Shown here piece after piece: positions 23,514 to 35,553 of a stretch of DNA of 64,000 nucleotides. Numbering within the stretch: the stretch's first letter is position 1; every line of letters starts with the position of its first letter. Below the pieces are notes generated by a model. That model did not search any database. It saw only the letters and a list, made by a program, of their open reading frames with translations, and was not told where the DNA came from. The position numbers were made by a program, and so were the translations under genes. This stretch comes from SZUA-430 sp965227535 (lineage in GTDB: Bacteria > Pseudomonadota > Alphaproteobacteria > Micropepsales > Micropepsaceae), in contig OZ245761.1 in assembly GCA_965227535.1 (NCBI GenBank), positions 3,472,001-3,536,000 on the forward strand, in the 5' to 3' direction.

Positions 23514-24233
23514 ATGGCAGAGTACGAAAACCAAGCCTATGGCGCACGTCCTGTGGGCGTTGACGCGGCGGCGATCGATCAGGGCCTGCGGGCTCACATG
23601 ATCAGTGTCTATCAGTACATGGCGCTCGGCGTCGGCCTGACGGGCCTGGTTGCCTATTGGGTCTCGCAGACCCCGGCGATCTATGAGCCGATTTTCAACT
23701 CGGGCCTCGTCTGGGTCGCGATGTTGGCGCCGGTGGGCCTGGTGCTGTTGCTCTCGTTCGGCATCAACCGTATGAGCGCAGGCACGGCACAGTTGGTCTT
23801 CTGGGCCTACGCCGCGCTGAACGGCGTTGCGCTGGCGACGATCTTCCTTGTCTATCCGATGGGCGATATCGCGCGCGTATTTTTCATCTCCGCCGCGACC
23901 TTCGGCGCGTTGAGCCTCTACGGCTATACGACGCCACGCTCGTTGAGCGCCTGGGGCTCGTTCCTGTTCATGGGTCTCGTCGGCGTGTTCATCGCGGTGA
24001 TCGTGAACATCTTCCTGCAATCGAGCGCGCTGGACTTCGCGATCAGCGTGATCGGTGTCCTCGTGTTTGCGGGCCTGACCGCCTACGACACGCAGAAGAT
24101 CAAGGAAATGTACCTTGAGACCGACGACGGCGAGACGATGGGCAAGAAGGCCATCATGGGCGCGCTCAATCTCTACCTCGACTTCATCAACCTGTTCCTG
24201 ATGCTGCTGCGCTTGCTCGGCAACCGCGAATAA
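23514..24233 (+). CDS. Bax inhibitor-1 / YccA family membrane protein
   Basis: A 239-residue protein with seven hydrophobic helices. Conserved signatures are YQYMALGVGLTGLVAYWV, AYAALNGVALATIFLVY, FFISAATFGALSLYGYTT, FAGLTAYDTQKIKEMY and GALNLYLDFINLFLMLLRLL. The YDTQ motif and C-terminal D are the pH-sensing calcium-leak residues described for BsYetJ. Homologues also interact with FtsH (YccA). ATG 23514 has GGAGGG at the right distance. Followed by a strong terminator. Confidence 0.94.
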   Translation: MAEYENQAYGARPVGVDAAAIDQGLRAHMISVYQYMALGVGLTGLVAYWVSQTPAIYEPIFNSGLVWVAMLAPVGLVLLLSFGINRMSAGTAQLVFWAYAALNGVALATIFLVYPMGDIARVFFISAATFGALSLYGYTTPRSLSAWGSFLFMGLVGVFIAVIVNIFLQSSALDFAISVIGVLVFAGLTAYDTQKIKEMYLETDDGETMGKKAIMGALNLYLDFINLFLMLLRLLGNRE

Positions 24234-24256
24234 CAGCATCGATCAGACGAAGTTCG

Positions 24257-24291
24257 GGCCTCGAAGCGAAAGCTTCGGGGCCTTTTCTTTT
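24257..24291 (+). terminator. Rho-independent terminator of the Bax-inhibitor gene
   Basis: GGCCTCGAAGC and GCTTCGGGGCC pair over 11 bp (one G-U) around a GAAA tetraloop, followed by TTTTCTTTT. It occupies nearly all of the space before the convergent DUF2794 stop. Confidence 0.92.
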
Positions 24292-24292
24292 G

Positions 24293-24691
24293 CTATTCGA
24301 CGAGGTGAGGCCGCTTCGGCTCAAGCACGCGCAGCACCTGTGCCAGATCGTGGCCGCGCTTCAGCGTCAGCCCGGTCGCCGCAACGACCGCGTAAAGCCC
24401 CTGCTTGTGGCGCAGCTTAGGCCGCTTCTCGATCCGGTAGAGCGGCGCTTCCGACGTCCGCTGAAACACCGCAAACACCGCCGCCTCGCGACCGGCGCCG
24501 ATCGCATAGTCGCGCCATTCTCCTTCCGCGACCTTGCGTCCGTAGAGGCCCAAAATTGTGCCGAGTTCCTTGCGGTCGAACATGACTTGCTCGCCGCGGT
24601 CGCGCCCTTGAGAGGACGCATCGCCCGTCTCGGTATTCCGTGGCGCGGGGCGTTCGCCGCCACGGAAAAGCTGTATCGCTTCGTCAGCCAT
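24293..24691 (-). CDS. DUF2794 domain-containing protein
   Basis: A 132-residue protein. A variable N-terminus is followed by the DUF2794 domain: VMFDRKELGTILGLYGRKVA, GEWRDYAIGAGREAAVFAVF, EAPLYRIEKRPKLRHKQGLY and VVAATGLTLKRGHDLAQVLR. The family is almost confined to Alphaproteobacteria and its function is unknown. It is soluble, with no signal peptide. Confidence 0.94.
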   Translation of the reverse strand: MADEAIQLFRGGERPAPRNTETGDASSQGRDRGEQVMFDRKELGTILGLYGRKVAEGEWRDYAIGAGREAAVFAVFQRTSEAPLYRIEKRPKLRHKQGLYAVVAATGLTLKRGHDLAQVLRVLEPKRPHLVE

Positions 24692-24738
24692 CCGACCGAA
24701 AGTGTCGGCCCGCTAGCGCCCTTTGGCAAGCGCCAAAA

Positions 24739-25401
24739 TCAGCGTTTACGACACATGAAAATCCCGTCCGCGACCGGCAAAAGCACGGTGTCGACGCGCG
24801 TATCGGCCTTAATTTTCGCGTTCAGCTTCCGGATGGCGACCGTGTCGTCCGACGTATCGGACGCCTCAACAACCTTGCCTGACCACAGCACATTGTCGAT
24901 CGCAACCAACCCGCCCGGCCGCACCAGCTTCAGCATGCGCTCGTAATAGGCGTCGTAACTCGACTTGTCCGCGTCGATGAAAGCGAAGTCGAAGCGGCCA
25001 CTCTGTCCCGCAGCGAGAAACTGATCGAGCGTCTCGACCGCCGGCCGCACATGCCCGGTGATCTTCCGCGCTTGGCCGGCCTTGGCCCAATAACCGCGCG
25101 CCTTCGCCATGTACGCCTCGCTGATATCCAGCGCATCGACATGCCCGTCATCCGGCAGCGCCAACGCAACGGCAAGCGCGCTGTAGCCGGTGAACGTGCC
25201 GACCTCGATGTAACGCTTCGCGTTCATCAGCTGCGCCGTCATTCCCATGAACGCGCCCTGCTCGGGCGAGATCTGCATGCGCGAGATGCCGCCCATCGCC
25301 ATCGTCTCGTCGCGGCAGGTCTTCAGCACGGCATGTTCGCGCACGCCCGTATCGGCGACATAGGTGAGAACGGCGTCGGTATACGTGAGCGTCTTGACCA
25401 T
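24739..25401 (-). CDS. class I SAM-dependent O-methyltransferase
   Basis: A 220-residue enzyme of the catechol/caffeoyl-CoA O-methyltransferase family. Motif I is YIEVGTFTGYSALAVALALP near residue 64, ALDISEAYM follows, the metal-binding Asp is in DFAFIDADKSSYDAYYERML, and LVRPGGLVAIDNVLWSGKVV comes after it. The conserved D-A-D-K and D-N motifs indicate a divalent-metal-dependent O-methyltransferase. Its acceptor substrate is unknown. It lies 47 bp upstream of DUF2794 on the same strand. Confidence 0.93.
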   Translation of the reverse strand: MVKTLTYTDAVLTYVADTGVREHAVLKTCRDETMAMGGISRMQISPEQGAFMGMTAQLMNAKRYIEVGTFTGYSALAVALALPDDGHVDALDISEAYMAKARGYWAKAGQARKITGHVRPAVETLDQFLAAGQSGRFDFAFIDADKSSYDAYYERMLKLVRPGGLVAIDNVLWSGKVVEASDTSDDTVAIRKLNAKIKADTRVDTVLLPVADGIFMCRKR

Positions 25402-25499
25402 CTGGTGAGCCTACCCCTTGAAAAATCGGCGCCAACCTAACCTTCGCGCAGCGGAGCGGCCAGCTTGCATTCGCCAAACCGGCAGGCCATCTGAATCCA

Positions 25500-26213
25500 A
25501 TGGCTTTAACGAGGTACCCCACCGACCGACCCTTGAGCGCCTTCAACGGCGCGGCCAAAGACGCGTTCGCCTTCATCGCCGGCACCATCAGCCCTTCGGC
25601 CGCGCCCGCATTGGACAGCGTGCCGAAAGGCGACGGCGGTGCGGTGCTGGTGTTTCCAGGCTTCCTCACCGGCGATTGGGCGACGGCGGAACTGATCGCT
25701 TGGCTCCGCAAGGTCGGCTACGACGCGCAAGGCTGGGGCAGGGGATCGAACTGGGGCCCGTCCGCCGTCGCGATCAAGCGATGCCAAACGCTGCTCGACG
25801 AAGCGCTGCAAAAGAGCGGACGCAGAGTCACCCTCATCGGCCGCAGCCTGGGCGGTCTCTACGCACGCGAACTCGCGAAAGACACGCCGGACAAAGTCGC
25901 CCGCGTCATCACGCTGGGCACACCGGTCAGATTTCCCGTCGCAACACCGCTCTCGCCCGTCGCCGACGCGCTGTCCGGAAACTTCGACGCGACGTTCGTC
26001 AAGCGCGCGCCGCATTTGCTCGCGAACCCACCCGTTCCCGTCACGGCAATCTATTCGCGCCAAGACGGCATCGTACCGTGGCAAGCGTGTTTGATCGAAG
26101 AAAGCGCGACGGCCGAAAACGTCGAAGTTGATAGCGCGCACACAATCATGGGTTCGAACCCAAAGGCGATGCGCGTCATCGCCGAACGGCTCGCCAGGCC
26201 CCTTTCCGCTTGA
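25500..26213 (+). CDS. alpha/beta hydrolase (lipase-like)
   Basis: A 237-residue cytosolic hydrolase. GAVLVFPGFLTGDWATAEL is the oxyanion strand, GWGRGSNWGPS follows, and the nucleophile elbow is LIGRSLGGLYARELAK (G-R-S-L-G). The acid is probably in YSRQDGIVPWQACL and the His in VDSAHTIMG. Similar small proteins are annotated as PGAP1-like or DUF7379-type hydrolases; the substrate is unknown. The 266 bp after it (26214-26479) hold nothing I can identify apart from the SD of the next gene. Confidence 0.82.
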   Translation: MALTRYPTDRPLSAFNGAAKDAFAFIAGTISPSAAPALDSVPKGDGGAVLVFPGFLTGDWATAELIAWLRKVGYDAQGWGRGSNWGPSAVAIKRCQTLLDEALQKSGRRVTLIGRSLGGLYARELAKDTPDKVARVITLGTPVRFPVATPLSPVADALSGNFDATFVKRAPHLLANPPVPVTAIYSRQDGIVPWQACLIEESATAENVEVDSAHTIMGSNPKAMRVIAERLARPLSA

Positions 26214-26479
26214 GTTTTAGCGCTACCTGAATCGCCATTCATCTTCGTCTGTCGAAGCCGTGAATCGGGGCCACAGTTGAGCCGCATTTTGGCCGCGGAC
26301 GCGCCGCGTTCGACCGTCATCTTCATGCGTACCGGTTGGCTCGTTGGTGCGGTGAAGGCCTCGGACCATCAGCCCCCAGCCCCCCTCGCGGCTTATCCAC
26401 GCCACGGGCCAACCGGCTTCCTCCCCTTTTCGCAGTGTGAAACACTCCGGCAAAACAAACAAAGCCCGGGAGTGTCCTC

Positions 26480-27223
26480 ATGCGCCTCAAAGACAAAGCC
26501 GCCATCGTCACCGGCGCCGCCTCCGGCATCGGCCGCGCCACGGCGCAACTCTTCGCCAAGGAAGGCGCGCGCGTCTTGGCCGTCGATCTCCCCGGCAAAG
26601 GACTCGGCGACGCGCATAAAGGCATCGAAGCCATCGCAACGCTCGAAGCCGACATCACCGCCGACGGCGCACCGAAGACGATCGTTGACACCGCGGTGAA
26701 ACGCTTCGGCCGCCTCGACATCGTCATGAACAACGCCGGCATCGGCTCGAATGCGCTCGGCGAAGTGATGTCGCGCGAAATCTGGGACCGCACACTCGCC
26801 GTGAATCTCACCGCCCCCTTCTTCATATGCCAGAACGCGATCCCGCATCTGCGCGAGTGCGGCGCCGGCCGCATCATCAACGTCGCCTCCGTCATGGCGG
26901 AAGGCACCGACTACGGCCTCTCGGCGTACTGCGCGTCGAAAGCAGGCGTGGCAGGCTTCACCCGCACACTGGCGCTCGAGCTCGGCAAATTCGCCATTAC
27001 GGCGAATTACCTGCTGCCCGGCGCCATCAAGACCGGCATGACGAGCCCCTTGTGGGAGGCGCGGCCCGAGGTCGCCGACATCTGGGCGAAGAAGTCCGCG
27101 CTCCGCCGCTTAGGGCAACCCGAAGACCTCGCCAAGGCGGCGCTCTTCTTGGCCTCCGCCGACGGGGCCTTCGTCACCGGCCACGGTCTGACCGTCGACG
27201 GCGGCCTCATGCTGCGGGTGTAG
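26480..27223 (+). CDS. SDR family oxidoreductase
   Basis: A 247-residue classical short-chain dehydrogenase. VTGAASGIGRATAQLFAKEG is at residue 10, ADIT after beta3, NNAGIG near 90, and the Ser in INVASVMAEGTDYGLS with YCASK about 13 residues on. The C-terminal ADGAFVTGHGLTVDGG is the usual tetramer tail. An Asp after beta2 (VDLPGKG) suggests NAD preference. The substrate cannot be inferred. Confidence 0.9.
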   Translation: MRLKDKAAIVTGAASGIGRATAQLFAKEGARVLAVDLPGKGLGDAHKGIEAIATLEADITADGAPKTIVDTAVKRFGRLDIVMNNAGIGSNALGEVMSREIWDRTLAVNLTAPFFICQNAIPHLRECGAGRIINVASVMAEGTDYGLSAYCASKAGVAGFTRTLALELGKFAITANYLLPGAIKTGMTSPLWEARPEVADIWAKKSALRRLGQPEDLAKAALFLASADGAFVTGHGLTVDGGLMLRV

Positions 27224-27322
27224 CTCCTTTAACAACTGGACACTTGCGGTTGCAGGGGCTTTTGCGTATTGGCTTGGCCGCGCAATTCACCGGATTTCTC
27301 AGGCAAGATTGCCCCTCATTCC

Positions 27323-28066
27323 ATGATCGAAATTGAAGGCTTGGTTCGCAGGTTCGGCGACTTGACGGCCGTTGGAGGCATCTCGCTGCGCGTCGCCAAA
27401 GGCGAAGTGCTCGGCTTCCTCGGCCCCAACGGCGCCGGCAAATCGACCACCATGAAGATGATCACCGGCTACCTCGCGCCCAGCGAAGGTCGCATCACCG
27501 TCTGCGGCCACGACGTGGTCGAAGAACCGTTCGAAGCGCAGACCGCCATCGGCTATCTGCCCGAAGGCGCACCGGCCTATCCCGACATGACGCCGGTGCA
27601 ATTCCTAACCTTCATCGCCCGCGTGCGCGGCCTCACCGACGACGCATCGAAGAAGGCGATCGAAACCGCCGTCGCGCGCACCGGCCTGCAAGGCGTGCTG
27701 GACCAACGCATCGAAACGCTGTCGAAAGGCTTCAAGCGCCGCGTCGGCCTCGCGCAAGCGATCCTGCACAACCCGCCGGTCCTCATCATGGACGAGCCGA
27801 CCGATGGCCTCGACCCCAACCAAAAGCAAGCCGTGCGCAACCTCATCCGCGCCATGAGCCCTGAGAAGGCGATCATCATCTCGACCCACATCCTCGAAGA
27901 AGTCGACGCCGTCTGCTCGCGCGCCGTCATCATCGACAAGGGCCGCATCGTCGCCGACGGCACGCCGGCCGAACTGCTGGCGAAGTCGCCGACCAAGCGC
28001 CTCGACGACGTCTTCCGCGCGCTGACCACGGCCGACGCGGAAATCAACGCGGAGAGCGCGCCGTGA
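27323..28066 (+). CDS. ABC transporter ATP-binding protein, GldA type
   Basis: A 247-residue ATPase. GFLGPNGAGKSTTMKMITGY is Walker A; YLPEGAPAYPDMT is the Q-loop region. The signature is degenerate (LSKGFKRRVGLAQAI), as usual in the GldA/NatA class, and Walker B is LIMDEPTDGLDPNQ. It starts a four-gene run of ATPase, permease, GldG-like protein and DUF4340 protein, overlapping the permease by 4 bp (GTGA). The run matches the Gld-type ABC locus described first for gliding bacteria but common in non-gliders. Confidence 0.93.
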   Translation: MIEIEGLVRRFGDLTAVGGISLRVAKGEVLGFLGPNGAGKSTTMKMITGYLAPSEGRITVCGHDVVEEPFEAQTAIGYLPEGAPAYPDMTPVQFLTFIARVRGLTDDASKKAIETAVARTGLQGVLDQRIETLSKGFKRRVGLAQAILHNPPVLIMDEPTDGLDPNQKQAVRNLIRAMSPEKAIIISTHILEEVDAVCSRAVIIDKGRIVADGTPAELLAKSPTKRLDDVFRALTTADAEINAESAP

Positions 28067-28809
28067 GCAGCTTCGCCAACGCCACCTACGCCGTCTTCCG
28101 CCGCGAGTTCGACGGCTACTTCGCAACCCCGCTGGCTTACGTCTTCATCGTGATCTTCCTGCTCGCGATGGGCTCGTTCACCTTCTACTTCGGCCAGTTC
28201 TACGAGGGCGGCCGAGCCGAACTCGGGACGTTCTTCAGCTTCCATCCTTGGCTCTATCTCTTCCTGATCCCGGCGATCTCGATGCGCCTATGGGCGGAGG
28301 AGCAAAAGACCGGGACGATCGAACTCCTGCTCACGCTGCCCATCTCGGTCGGCTCCGCCGTCGTCGGCAAGTTCCTGGCGGCCTGGGCGTTCGCCGGAAT
28401 CGCGCTGCTCCTCACGTTCCCGATGTGGCTGACGGTCAACTATCTGGGCTCGCCCGACAACGGCGTCATCGTCGCCAGCTATTTCGGCAGCTGGCTGATG
28501 GCCGGCGGCTACCTCGCGATCGGCTCCGCGATCTCCTCGCTGACCAACAACCAGGTCATCGCCTTCGTGATCACAGTCGTGGTCTCCTTCATGTTCACGA
28601 TCTCCGGCCACGACATCGTGCTCAATGTCTTTCAGGCCTGGGCACCGCTCGCCATCGTCAACGCCGTCTCTTCGTTCAGCTTCCTGACGCACTTCGCGGC
28701 CATCATGGACGGCGTCATCGACCTACGGGATTTGATCTTCTTCGGCTCTCTGATCGCGGTGTTCCTCTACATCAACGTGGTCATCATCGACCTGAAGCGG
28801 GCGGGTTAA
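28063..28809 (+). CDS. ABC-2 type permease, GldF-like
   Basis: A 248-residue membrane protein with six helices. These include LAYVFIVIFLLAMGSFTFYF, FLIPAISMRLWAEEQKTGTI, FLAAWAFAGIALLLTFPMWL and QVIAFVITVVVSFMFTISGH. The RLWAEEQKTGTIELLLTLPI cytosolic motif is characteristic of GldF/NosY-type ABC-2 permeases. It starts at GTG 28063, overlapping the ATPase stop. The GldG-like gene follows after 4 bp. Confidence 0.93.
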   Translation: MSSFANATYAVFRREFDGYFATPLAYVFIVIFLLAMGSFTFYFGQFYEGGRAELGTFFSFHPWLYLFLIPAISMRLWAEEQKTGTIELLLTLPISVGSAVVGKFLAAWAFAGIALLLTFPMWLTVNYLGSPDNGVIVASYFGSWLMAGGYLAIGSAISSLTNNQVIAFVITVVVSFMFTISGHDIVLNVFQAWAPLAIVNAVSSFSFLTHFAAIMDGVIDLRDLIFFGSLIAVFLYINVVIIDLKRAG

Positions 28810-28813
28810 GGCC

Positions 28814-30760
28814 ATGCGCTGGACCAGATCGACCATCGCCGCCGCCTCGATCGCGCTTTCGATCGTGCTCTTCTTTTCCGTCAACATATTCTCGGACGTG
28901 TGGTTCTCATCCGCCCGTCTCGACCTGACCCAAGCCGGCCTCTACACGGTCAGCGAGGGCACCAAGAACACGCTGCGCTCCATCCCTGAACCCATCACGC
29001 TGCGCTTCTTCTTCTCCGAGCGCGATTCGGTGAAATACGCCGGCGTCCGCGCCTACGGCGCGCGCGTGCGCGATCTCTTGAAGGAATACGCCAGCATCGC
29101 CGGCAACAAGCTGAAGCTTGAGATCATCGACCCCGAACCTTTGAGCGAACAGGAAGACGTCGCCGTCGCGCAGGGCGTAACCGGCGCGCCGACGCCGAAC
29201 GGCGAGAAGATCTATTTCGGCCTCGTCGGCACCAACACGGTCAACGGCCGCGAGGTCATCCCGTTTTTCCTCGAAGACCGCGAGGAATATCTCGAATACG
29301 ACGTCACGAACCTCATCTACAAACTGATGCGCGACAAGAAGCCGAAGATCGGCGTCGTGACGAACCTGCCCTTCGACACCGGCACAGGCGGCATGATGGC
29401 CGCGATGCAGGGCCGCTCGCGTCCCTTCATGATCTACGAGCAAATCCGCGAATCGTTCGACGTCGAGTTCCTGGAGCAGGATTTCGACCGCGTCCCCGCC
29501 GACATCGACGTCGTGATGATCGCCCACCCAAAGCCCTTGAACGACAAGACCCAATACGCGCTCGACCAGTTCGTCATGCGCGGCGGCCGCGCGCTCGTTT
29601 TCCTCGATCCGTGGTCGGAAATCTCGCAGGCCAGCGCCGAGCCCGAGGGTCAGCCGCTCGAAGGCTCGACGCAATCCTCCGCCACCAGCATCGAGAAGCT
29701 GACCAACAGCTGGGGTATCGCGGTCGATCCGAAGCACGTGATCGGCGTGCGCGACCGCGCGCAGCGCGTTCAGTTCGGCGGCGACGTTGTCGACTACGTC
29801 GCCTGGGTCGCGCTCAATGTCTATGACATGGACCGCAAGGACCTCGTCACCGGCCAACTCACCGACATCAACCTCGCGACCATCGGCGCCATCACGCAGA
29901 CGAAGGGCGCGACGACGACGCTTTCGCCGCTGCTGCAGACGTCCGACGATACGATGGAAATCGACATCGCCAAGATAAAGGGCACGCCGAGCCCCGACGA
30001 ACTGCTGCGCGACTTCGCCAAGTCCGGCGATCGTTTCATCGTCGCCGGCCGCGTCCAGGGCCCGATCAAGTCTGCGTTCCCGGCAGGTCCGCCGCCTGGC
30101 GCGATCGAGCCGCCGCCGGCCGCGGGCGCCACGCCCAAGCCGCCGCTGCCGGCCCATCTGAAAGAAACGAAAGGCCCGGCGAACATCATCGTCGTCGCCG
30201 ACAGCGACATCTTCAACGACAGCTTCTGGGTTCAGGCGCAGGAGTTGCAGGGCCAACGCGTCGCCGTGCCCGTCGCCGACAACGGCTCGTTCGTGCTCAA
30301 CGCCATCGAAAATCTCACCGGCTCGAGCGACCTAATTTCACTGCGCTCGCGCGGCTCGTCGAACCGTCCCTTCATTGTCGTCAACAATCTGCGCCGCCGC
30401 GCCGAGCAGCAGTTCCTGCGTCAGGAACAACAGCTGCAGGAAAAGATGACGGCGACGCAGACCCGTCTCGCCGAACTCGAAGGCCGCCGCAACGCGCAGC
30501 CGAAGCCGGGCGCACAGCCGCATGAAATTCTGACCGCCGAACAAGAGGCCGAGATCGAGAAGTTCCGCGCCGAACTCGTCGAAACGCGCGGCGCGCTCCG
30601 CGACGTGCAGCGCCGTCTGCGCACCGACATCGATCGCCTCGGCAACTGGCTCGCGGCCATCAACATTCTGCTAGTGCCCTTGATGTTGGCGGGCACGGCG
30701 CTGGTGCTTGCCCTCGTCCGCCGCCGCAAGCCGAAACCCAAGCAAGGTGGAAGCGCCTGA
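28814..30760 (+). CDS. GldG-like ABC auxiliary protein
   Basis: A 648-residue protein. An N-terminal transmembrane helix (AAASIALSIVLFFSVNIFSD) is followed by RLDLTQAGLYTVSEGTKNTL, the opening of the GldG/ABC_transp_aux domain. A periplasmic region of about 500 residues includes a DUF4350-like stretch (ADIDVVMIAHPKPLNDKTQY, MRGGRALVFLDPW). A coiled-coil (about 540-610, EQQFLRQEQQLQEKMTATQT) precedes a C-terminal helix (INILLVPLMLAGTALVLALV) and a basic tail. It is probably a periplasmic partner of the two upstream subunits. It shares one base with the next gene (TGATG). Confidence 0.92.
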   Translation: MRWTRSTIAAASIALSIVLFFSVNIFSDVWFSSARLDLTQAGLYTVSEGTKNTLRSIPEPITLRFFFSERDSVKYAGVRAYGARVRDLLKEYASIAGNKLKLEIIDPEPLSEQEDVAVAQGVTGAPTPNGEKIYFGLVGTNTVNGREVIPFFLEDREEYLEYDVTNLIYKLMRDKKPKIGVVTNLPFDTGTGGMMAAMQGRSRPFMIYEQIRESFDVEFLEQDFDRVPADIDVVMIAHPKPLNDKTQYALDQFVMRGGRALVFLDPWSEISQASAEPEGQPLEGSTQSSATSIEKLTNSWGIAVDPKHVIGVRDRAQRVQFGGDVVDYVAWVALNVYDMDRKDLVTGQLTDINLATIGAITQTKGATTTLSPLLQTSDDTMEIDIAKIKGTPSPDELLRDFAKSGDRFIVAGRVQGPIKSAFPAGPPPGAIEPPPAAGATPKPPLPAHLKETKGPANIIVVADSDIFNDSFWVQAQELQGQRVAVPVADNGSFVLNAIENLTGSSDLISLRSRGSSNRPFIVVNNLRRRAEQQFLRQEQQLQEKMTATQTRLAELEGRRNAQPKPGAQPHEILTAEQEAEIEKFRAELVETRGALRDVQRRLRTDIDRLGNWLAAINILLVPLMLAGTALVLALVRRRKPKPKQGGSA

Positions 30761-31902
30761 TGACCGACGCAGCAGCCAAAGCGCCTCTCGTTCCGGTTCT
30801 GCGCCGCAGAGTTCGCTCTCTCGCCATACTCGCGGGCGTCACGACCATCGCCGTGATCTTTGCCGTCATCGCGCTGTGGCAGCGCAGCGCGACAGGCGAA
30901 TCCGACTTCGCGACCGTGCGCATGTTCCCGTCGCTGAAGTCGCAAATGGGCGACGTCACCGCGATCCAAGTCGAGACCAAGGCCGCATCGTTCAACGTGA
31001 CGCGCAATGCCGAAGGGCGCTGGATCGTGCCCGACAAGGCGAACTATCCCGCCGACAGCAACACGGTGCTGAAGACGATCTTGGGCCTTTCCGAACTCAA
31101 CCTCGTCGAACAGCGCACGTCGCGCGCGGACTGGCACGAAAAGCTCGGCGTCGGCCTGCCGAAGTCGGGCGGCGCCGGTACGCTCGTGACCATGAAGAAC
31201 GCCAAAGGCGAAGTGCTGGCCAGCGTCATCGTTGGCAGCGCCGTCGAAGGCGCATCGGCCGCGGGTCAGCAAGCCGTCTACGTCCGTCACGCCGACCAGC
31301 CGCTGACCTATGTCGCGCGCGGCAACTTCGCGCCGCCGACGGCGGAATCGCAATGGCTCGACAAAGCCTTCATCGATCTCGCCCGCACCCGCATAAAGAC
31401 AGCAAGCGTCCAGCCGTTTAAGGCCCGTCCCTATAGCGTGACGCGGGAGAAGCCGTCCGATGAGAATTTCCGGATCGTCGAGGCGATCCCCCCCGGCCGC
31501 GTCCTGCGCACGGAGAACGAACCGAACGCCATCGGCAACGCGCTGATCGGCATATCGTTCGACGACGTAAAACCGCAAACGGGAATGGATTTCACGACCA
31601 ACGCGGCCAGCGCAACGTTCACGACATTCGACGGCCTGACGTTGAGCTTGAGCCTGATTGAACAAGATCGGGACTTCTGGCTGACCGTCAAAGCCGTGAA
31701 CGATCCGTCGGTGCCACCACCTGCCGCCGAGAAGGCAGGCGGACTGAAGCCCGACGTCGCCAAGGAAGCGAAAGACATCAACGACACGGTCGCCGGCTGG
31801 GCCTACAAGGTGCCGCGCTACAAAGGCGTTCTGTTGAGCACGCCGATGGAAGACTTGCTGCGGCCAGTCGGAACGCCCGCAGGGCCGACGGTCGGTCCGT
31901 AA
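30760..31902 (+). CDS. DUF4340 domain-containing protein
   Basis: A 380-residue protein with one N-terminal helix (SLAILAGVTTIAVIFAVIAL) and a long periplasmic domain. DUF4340 features are seen: VTAIQVETKAASFNVTRNAE, NTVLKTILGLSELNLVEQRT, LGVGLPKSGGAGTLVTMKNA, and GQQAVYVRHADQPLTYVARG. DUF4340 proteins are regularly the last gene of Gld-type ABC loci. They are presumed to bind the transported material or an envelope partner; no activity is known. Confidence 0.9.
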   Translation: MTDAAAKAPLVPVLRRRVRSLAILAGVTTIAVIFAVIALWQRSATGESDFATVRMFPSLKSQMGDVTAIQVETKAASFNVTRNAEGRWIVPDKANYPADSNTVLKTILGLSELNLVEQRTSRADWHEKLGVGLPKSGGAGTLVTMKNAKGEVLASVIVGSAVEGASAAGQQAVYVRHADQPLTYVARGNFAPPTAESQWLDKAFIDLARTRIKTASVQPFKARPYSVTREKPSDENFRIVEAIPPGRVLRTENEPNAIGNALIGISFDDVKPQTGMDFTTNAASATFTTFDGLTLSLSLIEQDRDFWLTVKAVNDPSVPPPAAEKAGGLKPDVAKEAKDINDTVAGWAYKVPRYKGVLLSTPMEDLLRPVGTPAGPTVGP

Positions 31903-31908
31903 ACGGAT

Positions 31909-32670
31909 CTACTTCGCCCCGCTTACGCGCGTTTGCGCAACGCCGTACACCGGCCCGTTGCCGCCTTCTTGCACCCACACGGCGACGCCGTCGGTGATCT
32001 CGCCCTGCACGCCTTGTGCGGGCAGTTCCAGCGTCACCGGCTGTCCGGACCACTTGCCGACGGCCGAAAAGCCGCGGACGATGTTGTGATAGACGATCAC
32101 GCGGCCGCTGTTCTCGCCCTTGGCGATGTTCACCGTCCGCGTCGACAGCGTATGCGCCAGCCACACGGTCGCGGAATGGCCCGGCGCCGTACCGGCGCCG
32201 ATGCGAACCTGAACCTCGTCGCCCGCTTGCGTGATCGAAATCGGCACGCGCTTGCCGCGCGTCGCCGCGACGCGCTTGTTGATCACGGCCATGACGTCCG
32301 ACCGCTGGTTCCCGACAACGTCTTGCACGCCGTCGACCACCATCTGCGGCGTGTACACGCGATGCGATGGCAGGGACTTCTCATACGCCTGCTGACGCAG
32401 CGTGTTGTCGCGCGTGGCCAGCGTGTCGCGCCAGCCGATGTAATCCCAATAGTCGATGCTGAACGACAGCGCGACGACGTCGTCGCGCTTCTGCAGGTCG
32501 CCCAGAATCTGATCGGCCTGCGGACAGGACGAGCAACCCTGGCTCGTGAACAGTTCCACGAAAACCGGTTGCTTCATGTTGTCGCCTGCAAACGCCGGCC
32601 ACATAAACAGAGCGCCGAACGCCGCGAGGCATCCGGCGCGCCGAATGATGGGAAAGACCGTATCCGTCAT
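31909..32670 (-). CDS. DUF1223 thioredoxin-like exported protein
   Basis: A 253-residue protein with a signal peptide (AGCLAAFGALFMWPAFAG). DUF1223 core motifs are VFVELFTSQGCSSCPQADQI near residue 37 (C-x-x-C of a thioredoxin-like fold), LSFSIDYWDYIGWRDTLA, YTPQMVVDGVQDVVGNQRSD and VWLAHTLSTRTVNIAKGENS. It is periplasmic with a possible redox role; no reaction is established. Located 62 bp downstream of acnA on the same strand and convergent with the DUF4340 gene. Confidence 0.93.
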   Translation of the reverse strand: MTDTVFPIIRRAGCLAAFGALFMWPAFAGDNMKQPVFVELFTSQGCSSCPQADQILGDLQKRDDVVALSFSIDYWDYIGWRDTLATRDNTLRQQAYEKSLPSHRVYTPQMVVDGVQDVVGNQRSDVMAVINKRVAATRGKRVPISITQAGDEVQVRIGAGTAPGHSATVWLAHTLSTRTVNIAKGENSGRVIVYHNIVRGFSAVGKWSGQPVTLELPAQGVQGEITDGVAVWVQEGGNGPVYGVAQTRVSGAK

Positions 32671-32732
32671 ACCCGCGAGACTAATGCGCCCGCGGGCTCA
32701 CTGCCTAGTCACGAACCGGTGTTTCGAATGGT

Positions 32733-35435
<2,703 letters not shown>

Positions 35436-35553
35436 GGGGAGGATGGCTCCTGAAGGCAGAAGTTAATGGAGGCGGCGCGAAAACTAATGAGTTTCGCTCA
35501 CCCGCGCTACCGGACTAATCTCACAAGGTGAGTTCTCATCAGGATAATGCGCC

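Noticed and set aside
24257..24291. Same hairpin as terminator for the DUF2794 gene
   Set aside because: On the reverse strand no T-tract follows the stem, so it works only for the plus-strand gene.
26223..26462. 79-residue reverse frame in the 26.2-26.5 kb gap
   Set aside because: No SD, low-complexity wording and no recognisable domain; it also runs into the leader of the SDR gene.
28907..30256. 449-residue reverse frame opposite the GldG-like gene
   Set aside because: Biased composition and no motif; the plus strand fits an operon with overlapping starts.
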